The notes beneath the pieces are model-generated. The model made no database searches. It saw only the letters and a list, made by a program, of their open reading frames with translations, and was not told where the DNA came from. From Apiotrichum sp. Y4204 (taxonomy: Eukaryota; Basidiomycota; Tremellomycetes; Trichosporonales; Trichosporonaceae): a stretch of DNA of 64,000 bases. Shown piece by piece: positions 57,621 through 64,000 of the stretch; the stretch's first letter is position 1; each line of letters opens with the position of its first letter. Both the position numbers and the translations under genes were made by a program. The stretch covers positions 682,001 to 746,000 of the forward strand of contig JAMYHL010000035.1 of the NCBI GenBank assembly GCA_025531455.1, in the 5' to 3' direction.

Positions 57621-60600
57621 TGTGATTGTTTTACGTGGTGATTAAGAGATACAAGATACGCAGAGTAGGTGGGGAAGAGAGACGAAGAGAGATTGAGAGA
57701 GGGGGGAAAAAGTGGAGTAGGAAATGCAGCTGGGCCTTAAAAGACAACCTCTCGAACTGAACAGCGGCAGTTGACACAGAAGTACAGGGGGCAGCGAGCG
57801 GGAAGAGGAAGGGGAGCGAGGGTGGACGAGCAAAGGACCCAGCACTTTTTTTTTTCTCCGTCATTCTTGCTTGTTCTCTGTCGTTATTCTTCTGTGTGTC
57901 GCCGCCACGGCTCCCTCCCTCCGCATGCCCCCCTGGCCCCCTGCGGAACCCCGACCGGCGCAGGCCTCGTGGTGATCGTCGGTGAGGTCCTGGATGTCAC
58001 GCAGCTTCCGCAGCAGTCGTCCTGACCCTAACTGGTTTTAGCTGGATTCTCTTTGTGCCCACTCTGCCCCTGCCCAGCTGCCGAGGAGCCGAGAATATCT
58101 GCCGCGCAGCAATTACAAAGTGCAAAGCAACTAACCTCCGTTCCCCTGACTCTCTCAAGAGACCCTTACACTATCCTTTGGCCCTTTGGCCTTTCCAGCC
58201 GTTGTCATCTGGCCCGCCTGGCCATGAAACGAAACAACCTTCGCCAACAGCCGTCGATCAGATAGGGTTTCCAGACCGGGGGGGTATGAACAACCTTGGA
58301 CCGTGGACCTGGACCCTGACAAGAGGAAACGAGTAATGACGAAAAGAAAAAGAAAAATATGGAAAAATGAACAGAAATAACACGCCCAAGACCCGTGGCC
58401 TCCAGAATAGGCTCAGCACGGAGCTTGGAGAAGGACGAGGGTTTGGGAGAGTCGTTACGTTTGCAACTGATCCGGATCGCGAGCTCACTGTGCTGCCCGG
58501 CTGCCAGGAATGGTATCCAGGTCGAGATCAGGAACTCGCTTTACCAAACACTACCTGTCTTCGCCTAATCTCAGTCCCTCCTCTGGTTCTTTATCGCTGT
58601 GGGGAATCTACGGACGGATCTTTACCGTCGCCTAATCCCTGCAAAGAACCAACCCGAAGGAATCCAAAAGAGGAAAGCGTCGTAACAGTATCCACCGCAG
58701 GGGCCATCACATTACAAGAAGCATATGTGATTGCCGCTCAAGCCTCCGGATGCACGCACTCCACTCGCAATCGGACCTATCTAGGGTACTAGTTCGTTTG
58801 CTCTGACGTCAACCCGTCGGGACCAAACGGAGGGAAGAAGTCATCAGATCATCAAGATCATCAAACTAGACACACATCACGGATATCAAGGACGCTTTGT
58901 CAAAGCAATTCATCCACGCAGATGACAATCGAACAGCAGCGCAGCAGCACGAGGTTACATAGATGGACCATTAGCCAAGAAGGGCGGCCGAAGCGGGCCG
59001 CCGAGCACAACGCGGGCCGTTGAGCACATCTCCGCAAATCGCTCATGGTCCAAAGCGCATAGCGCCAGATCCGAGGTAACTGGACCAGAGAATGTATGGC
59101 GCCACGCGCGCTATATTCTGCACAATGTGTTCTGATCGCAGCTCTAGCGTGCCCCCTGTTGCCTGTTGATGGCTAATCATTGATACTACATCCTATCGAC
59201 CCTAATCCCTTGCTTCTGACTCTCCCTGGACTTGGTACTCTAGTCGACGAGGCAATCGTGGCGTCAGTGGCGGCCGTAGCGTCTACGATGGATCTGGATC
59301 GCCTGAAAACGGCATCACAGGCGTCAACCTCGCTGCGCCGTATGGGCCGACGCCAACTTTGTCCATCTTGACACTCAACGAAGCTGCAGCGCTGCTGCGC
59401 GGTTCAAATTTCCTGACATCTCACGTTCGTTGCCCACAATGGCCACAATCCTCATTGCAGTCATATGAGTCCCTATTGCCGCCATTTCACTGACAACTTT
59501 CTTCTTGAGGAACAAACAGCTCCCCTCAACGTCATGTAAGTCGTACACCTCACGTCATACGGTGTGCCACATACCGCTCCACCGCAACTGTGAGTTCCTC
59601 TCAAGCTTTGTATTCAGGACAGCAGTTTTGATGTGCTTCGACCTTGGCTTTGGGTACCTAGCCCTCGCGGCCTCGCGCCCTCGCTTCTGGCTCCCACGTG
59701 TAAACCTTACCTGTCTGGCTAGCCTTGCTTCCTGCTTCCTGCAGTTCCCTGACAGCACGCCGTCACTGTCTTCTTCGGCCATCCAGTGCGGAGGTTGTGC
59801 GCAATTGAGCAGGAACCTAATAAAATAAAGCGCATGGCCGCTCTTTGGCAAGCGAGGTTACGACATACGGAGCATATGGGCCTATCGAGAGTTTGATATG
59901 GGGGCAGCCGTAGCTGGAAGGTGATGGACTGGGCGCAAATTCTCCTAATGCAAGGGTCTGATCGCGATTGGGAGAGAATTGTCCTCATTACAGTTGCCCG
60001 TCTTCCACGGACTTGATCGCGCCGCCGTGGCTAACAGGCAGATGCCACATGTCCGGAGTCTGGTCACTTAGGAGTGAGGCTCAACATGCCGTCATCTGCC
60101 GTCATTCCTCAGCGAGCGTGCCCCAATTCTGGACCTGGACATGTGAGCGGTATAATTGGTAAGCTGAAGACTGTCCACTACCGCGAAGGTTCTGACACAA
60201 CGGATATAGAAAACACATGACGGGTTGCCCCACCATGTGCTTGCGCACCGAGATTACCGAGATGTAGAGACCAAGATGGTTAGTCTCCCGAGTGGAATAT
60301 GCTGTTGGTGGCCGTGGAATGACATCTGGGATACCTGGGGCTACTGGAATGACAAATGGACATCAGTGTGGCAGTCCGATCAGAATATTGCCTTTGGCCC
60401 TGCTCGGCCTCTTCGTAGAACGGCCCAGCTGTCAGTTGTGCGACTGTCATTGCGAGATATAGGGATACGGCTGTTGCCGTTTGGCCCAGGCTGTCTTTAT
60501 TTGAGCCAAGTATGACAAACTGTCAGGTTCTATCTCTGGATGGCGGCTGGTTCCCCGTGGTGAAACGCGATGGCGCGACGGGCCGCCAGGCATCGGGACC

Positions 60601-61192
60601 CGGGAGTCACCGTGGCCAGGCTGCTGTTCTGAAGTCCAGGTCGGTACGCCGGGACAATCTTATTAAAGTGGAACCCGACTCCCAATTTCCGTGATTGGGC
60701 AAGGCGGAGAACGGTCCTGAAGTCGAGACCGACCGTCTTGAGCACCTCGCGTCGCGCCGCTATTCGCGTCCAACACCCGCCCAGTCCCGCGCTTGCTATT
60801 CCTATTCAAACTTCCTCCCCTGGTATATCTACTGTGCTTGACCCTTTGTGCCGGATGAAGAGCTAAGTTTAATGAGGGGAGAGCCGGGGCCAAAGGAGCG
60901 CAAAGGCGCGTCGACGACCGAAATCGAAAGGAAGGTGAGACGCGGGACGCGACGTAAAGGGTGGCGTCGCGCAGGCTGTGATTCGTCCCTCGCTCCCTCT
61001 CTTCACCCTGTCGTCTGATCTTATTCTTATATCGGAGACTCAGCGCTTATCCGGGGCGCAGACAAAACCGCTGTACAGCAAGGGTCGCCTCGAAGCGAGT
61101 GCGTAGCTCATTCCTCAAACATCCTCGCGACCCGTTCCACCAACCTCTCCGCACAGTCCGACGCGTCCATCCCGTCCAGCGCGCACACAGCA

Positions 61193-61263
61193 ACACTGTT
61201 GGTGAAACGGTATCATGCGTCGTTGCCATCGACGCGGCAGGGGTTCGACTCCCTTACAGTGTA
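61193..61263 (+). tRNA. tRNA-Gly (anticodon GCC)
   Basis: 71 nt, no intron. The acceptor stem ACACTGT pairs fully with ACAGTGT at 61256-61262, followed by discriminator A. The D-arm/A box is TGGTGAAACGG. The anticodon arm is CGTCG-TTGCCAT-CGACG with GCC at the centre. The T-arm contains the B box GGTTCGACTCC with stem AGGGG/CCCTT (one G-T). All cloverleaf parts have standard sizes. It stands alone in a gene-poor interval. Confidence 0.92.
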
Positions 61264-61311
61264 CAGCTAGACGTTCTCGAGACCGGGCTGACCCCCGGGA
61301 TTGGGTAGTCG

Positions 61312-61320
61312 TTTTGTTTT
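61312..61320 (+). terminator. Possible RNA polymerase III terminator
   Basis: TTTTGTTTT about 50 bp after the tRNA 3' end is the first T4 run on the sense strand. The distance is longer than usual. Confidence 0.4.
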
Positions 61321-62724
61321 GAAGACTGTTGCAGTGCGGAAGCCGCGCGGTGGGCCGGAGGACGACCGACGATCGGAGGTGTGGCGCAGATCTCCTTTGC
61401 CGCGTCCGACGTATGGAGGTGTTGGTCTGATCAAATGATCTGCGAGGAGCAAGCTCATGGCTCGGAGCGCGACGCGTGGAAGAAACTTGATGTTCTCGTG
61501 TCGCTGTCAGAATGGGATGCTGACCGTCTGGCCATATCGCGTGTCCTGAGAAGCGAGAGTTTCCGCTCATACAGCCACAACGCCAGGTGCGTCCGTCCAG
61601 ATCGTTGCCGGACCGAGTCTCCTTCAGGTCCGGTGTTCCGTGTGGACAGAGTTGTTGAAGATTCTCTGAAACAGGCTGCCGGAAGGTATCTCTGTTGGCT
61701 GCTGCGGTTCTGGCATCATACTCGTCGGTCAGAGCATCAACGCGTTGGGACGAGTAAATGCCAGGGCCGGGAGCCGATGTGATCATCCGGCATCCCGCAT
61801 TCAGCCATTCCGACGTTTGCAACCTAGTTGACTGACACCCCGATCTACGATACTCGTCCCTCAACTCTGTGTATACCTAACCTACGAGCCTGTGTCGGTG
61901 AGGGCGTGCCCAAGACATGGACGACGCAAGGTGCAAGATACGAACGTGCGGGGTTAGAACCCGCGCCGGTCGCGCCGACGCTGACGCCCCTTGCTCCTCC
62001 TTCCTCCTCTCCACCAAGTCTCGTGCCCCATATCATCCAGAATAGCGGCCCGAGCGCGCACACCCACAGTCTAGAGGGGAATTCAGCTGAATGTCCAGAT
62101 CCAGTGGCGCGAGGCACCAGGTGGTGGCGCCCTTGCCTTTTTCTCCTGGTGAGTCGCCACAGAAGCTGGTGCAACTGGCCGGTTATGCTCTCTCCATGGT
62201 CCTGCGTCTTGTCACTGCCATCTCGTTCCGGAACACGAAACGGATACCCACACCACAGGCAGTATAGCGGGTATCGTACCGAAGGCCGGTCGCCGTTCCG
62301 AGTTTCTGGGCGGAGGTCGCAGTGGGACGTGGCTGATATCTGTGAGGGGATTTATGCGAGTGAGAGGAGGGTGGGAGTGGGTGTCCATTGTCGGCGGCCG
62401 GCCATCGACGCCCCCTCGCCAGCTCGTTGGTCACCTACATAGTCGGAGCGGATCATCGCACTCCGCGTCTTGGAGACCTCAATCTCATGTCCGGCGTGAA
62501 TTGTGAGCGCCACTTACCCCTTACTCAGAAACTCATACCCACAGCCGAGTCTGGGGATACCGCTATGCATGGTTTTAAATACTACTAGGACTGCGCTCCG
62601 TTCTTAATATGGACGAGCCTCGACAATTTAATACGTACAGACTGTTGGGGATGCTGTATGGACACGGTGAAAGGTTACTCTGGGTGGCGCATTGCCTGTT
62701 GCGGCGCTGCGGGGTGGTCTAATT

Positions 62725-63777
62725 TTACTGTGGGCCTTGGGACACGCCGAGATCGATAAGAAGCCCCGTGGCGAGGTCGTACTTCCATCCGTGAACGACG
62801 ACGTGCTTTCCGGCCGCCCAGGCGGTCTTCATTACCTGGGACTCGACAATATTGCGCACCGACTGGCGGATGTTCTCGTCGACGAGGTCGTCGACTGTCG
62901 ACTCGAGGGGAAGGCTGTGGCGAATCTCGATGAGGGGGGCCAGAAAGGCGCCAAGCGCGTCCGCCGCCACTTTGCCTGTCGGCGGGGGCGCGGCCCACGC
63001 GCCGTTGCAGCCACCACAGGCTGTGTGCCCTACGACGACGACTGTGGCGCCAATCGGAGCGGAGGGGGAAAGATATGGCAGGAATGTGGCGCCAGGTGAG
63101 ACCCATTGGGGGTGATGTGTGTGAGTACGTGAGTACCCATTGGGAGATCGGCATTATCGGGTGAGGAATGTTATGTGAGACGGAAGATGGAAGTGTCGCG
63201 ACACGTTGCGAAGAGCGGAACAGGCGATAAGAGCGCGGAAGCGTGAGGCCATTGATGTGAGCCAACCCGAGAGGACGCGACGTCAGATGATGTCCAGGAG
63301 GCAGATGGTGGCAACATACCGTGCTTGACGCCGACGTAGAGAACAGAGTAAGTGAGCGCCGCGTGCGCCGAGTTGTCATGTTTGTGGAACTGAGGTCAGT
63401 GCACACACCTTCACAGGGTGTGGAATCCACATACCTGGTTGGCGATGTTACGCTGCGTGGTCAGCAAGTGTACGCAAGGGGAATGAGAAGGGTGTGAGGG
63501 ACAGGTCTGCAGACACATTTGGCTAGTCACAGCTGGCCACGAGACTTCAGGACAGAGGTCGTCGGTCACCATCACGCACGTGGACAAAGACGTCTCCGGG
63601 ACGCCGACCGAGGACAGTGGTCTCGGGGACGCGCGAGTCAGCGCAGCCGACCCAGAAGACGGACGGGGTCTGGCCCGTGGCCAGCGTCGGGAGGAAGTCG
63701 GGCTCGTCGGCGTTGGTCGTCGCCGCCCACTGTTGATTACTGGCAAAGAAGGGCGCGAGCTCGGGGTAAGCGGACAT
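62725..63777 (-). CDS. Beta-class carbonic anhydrase
   Basis: Interconverts CO2 and bicarbonate; in related yeasts it supplies bicarbonate to metabolism and to adenylyl-cyclase CO2 sensing. Exons 63580-63777, 63435-63452 (18 nt), 63320-63389 and 62725-63041 encode 200 residues. Zinc and catalytic residues: C45, D47 and R49 in GCADSRVPE, and H101 and C104 in VVVVGHTACGGCNGA. Connecting blocks are FVHRNIANQFHKHDNSAHAALTY and YVGVKHV, restored by splicing. The C-terminus HGWKYDLATGLLIDLGVS is typical. Introns are 127, 45 and 278 nt. No targeting peptide is seen, so a cytosolic enzyme is likely. Slightly shorter than many fungal relatives because the N-terminal arm is brief. Confidence 0.95.
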
Positions 63778-64000
63778 GCTTGGGCAGATGCAGATGCAGG
63801 TGCAGGTGCAGTGGGCGCGAGGCCGGGGGAGGAGATTAGACGGACAAGGACAAGGACGAGGACACTGCTTGCTCTGGGGTGGAAGTTAAGTATTAGTTGA
63901 TGAGAAATATGAAGCTTGAAGACAGCCGGCGAGCGTGTTCAAGCCCATGGCCAAAGGTCTCCCTGGCCACCTCGCCGACGGCGCCCCAGATCGATCATGT

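Larger units (their letters stand above)
57621..62724. other. 5.1 kb interval with a tRNA
   Basis: Upstream of the GPI protein and downstream of the carbonic anhydrase. Apart from the tRNA-Gly gene it holds only overlapping frames without protein-like character (for example 58367-58792, 61115-61864 minus, 61828-62442). No mobile-element proteins or LTRs are visible. Confidence 0.5.

Noticed and set aside
61935..61985. tRNA-like T-arm (GCGGGGTTAGAACCCGC)
   Set aside because: No matching acceptor stem, anticodon arm or A box on either strand; just a short inverted repeat.
63900..64000. Possible end of another minus-strand gene at the right edge
   Set aside because: A short frame with a plausible look but a stop codon within 30 codons and no recognisable domain; too little sequence to call.

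Overview
This window is nuclear DNA from a GC-rich, intron-dense fungus. The gene set includes a GT90 (Cap10/Cxt1-type) glycosyltransferase, exo-beta-1,3-glucanase, Sey1, Spf1, Erd2, Lro1 and a vacuolar iron transporter. Very short introns (mostly 32-60 nt) with GTGAG/GTAAG donors and CTGAC/CTAAC-like branch points just before the acceptor point to a basidiomycete yeast of the Tremellomycetes, most likely Trichosporonales. The lineage is inferred from gene style, not from a marker gene.

Layout. 1-7.9 kb: SEY1 (cut by the window edge, minus), COX4 (minus), a disordered protein with two PCNA-box-like motifs (plus), RPB9 (minus). 9.9-15.6 kb: GT90 glycosyltransferase and LRO1 (both plus). 15.6-22.5 kb: a 6.8 kb stretch with no recognisable gene. 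22.5-28.3 kb: a membrane-anchored exo-1,3-beta-glucanase (plus) facing a flavin oxidoreductase (minus). 28.3-31.4 kb: intergenic, with a 99-base poly(A) tract. 31.4-38.4 kb: CCC1-type iron transporter (plus), a methyltransferase (minus), and the P5A ATPase SPF1 (minus). 38.4-41.8 kb: intergenic, with a 180-bp imperfect palindrome and a frame-broken small secreted protein. 41.8-48.1 kb: ERD2 (plus), a GATA-type factor (minus), UTP11 (minus). 48.6-55.9 kb: one reading frame joining an MDL1-type mitochondrial ABC transporter to COX10 (haem o synthase), then a superfamily-1 helicase with a mitochondrial-type leader (both plus). 56.4-57.6 kb: a GPI-anchored wall protein (minus). 57.6-62.7 kb: mostly empty, with one tRNA-Gly(GCC). 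62.7-63.8 kb: a beta-carbonic anhydrase (minus).

There is no operon-like organisation. Themes recur: mitochondrial respiration and haem (COX4, MDL1-COX10, the helicase), the ER and secretory path (SEY1, LRO1, SPF1, ERD2), and the cell surface (GT90, glucanase, GPI protein). The outstanding observation is the MDL1-COX10 fusion. Exon structures below were deduced by hand from splice signals, frame continuity and family conservation; there is no transcript evidence.
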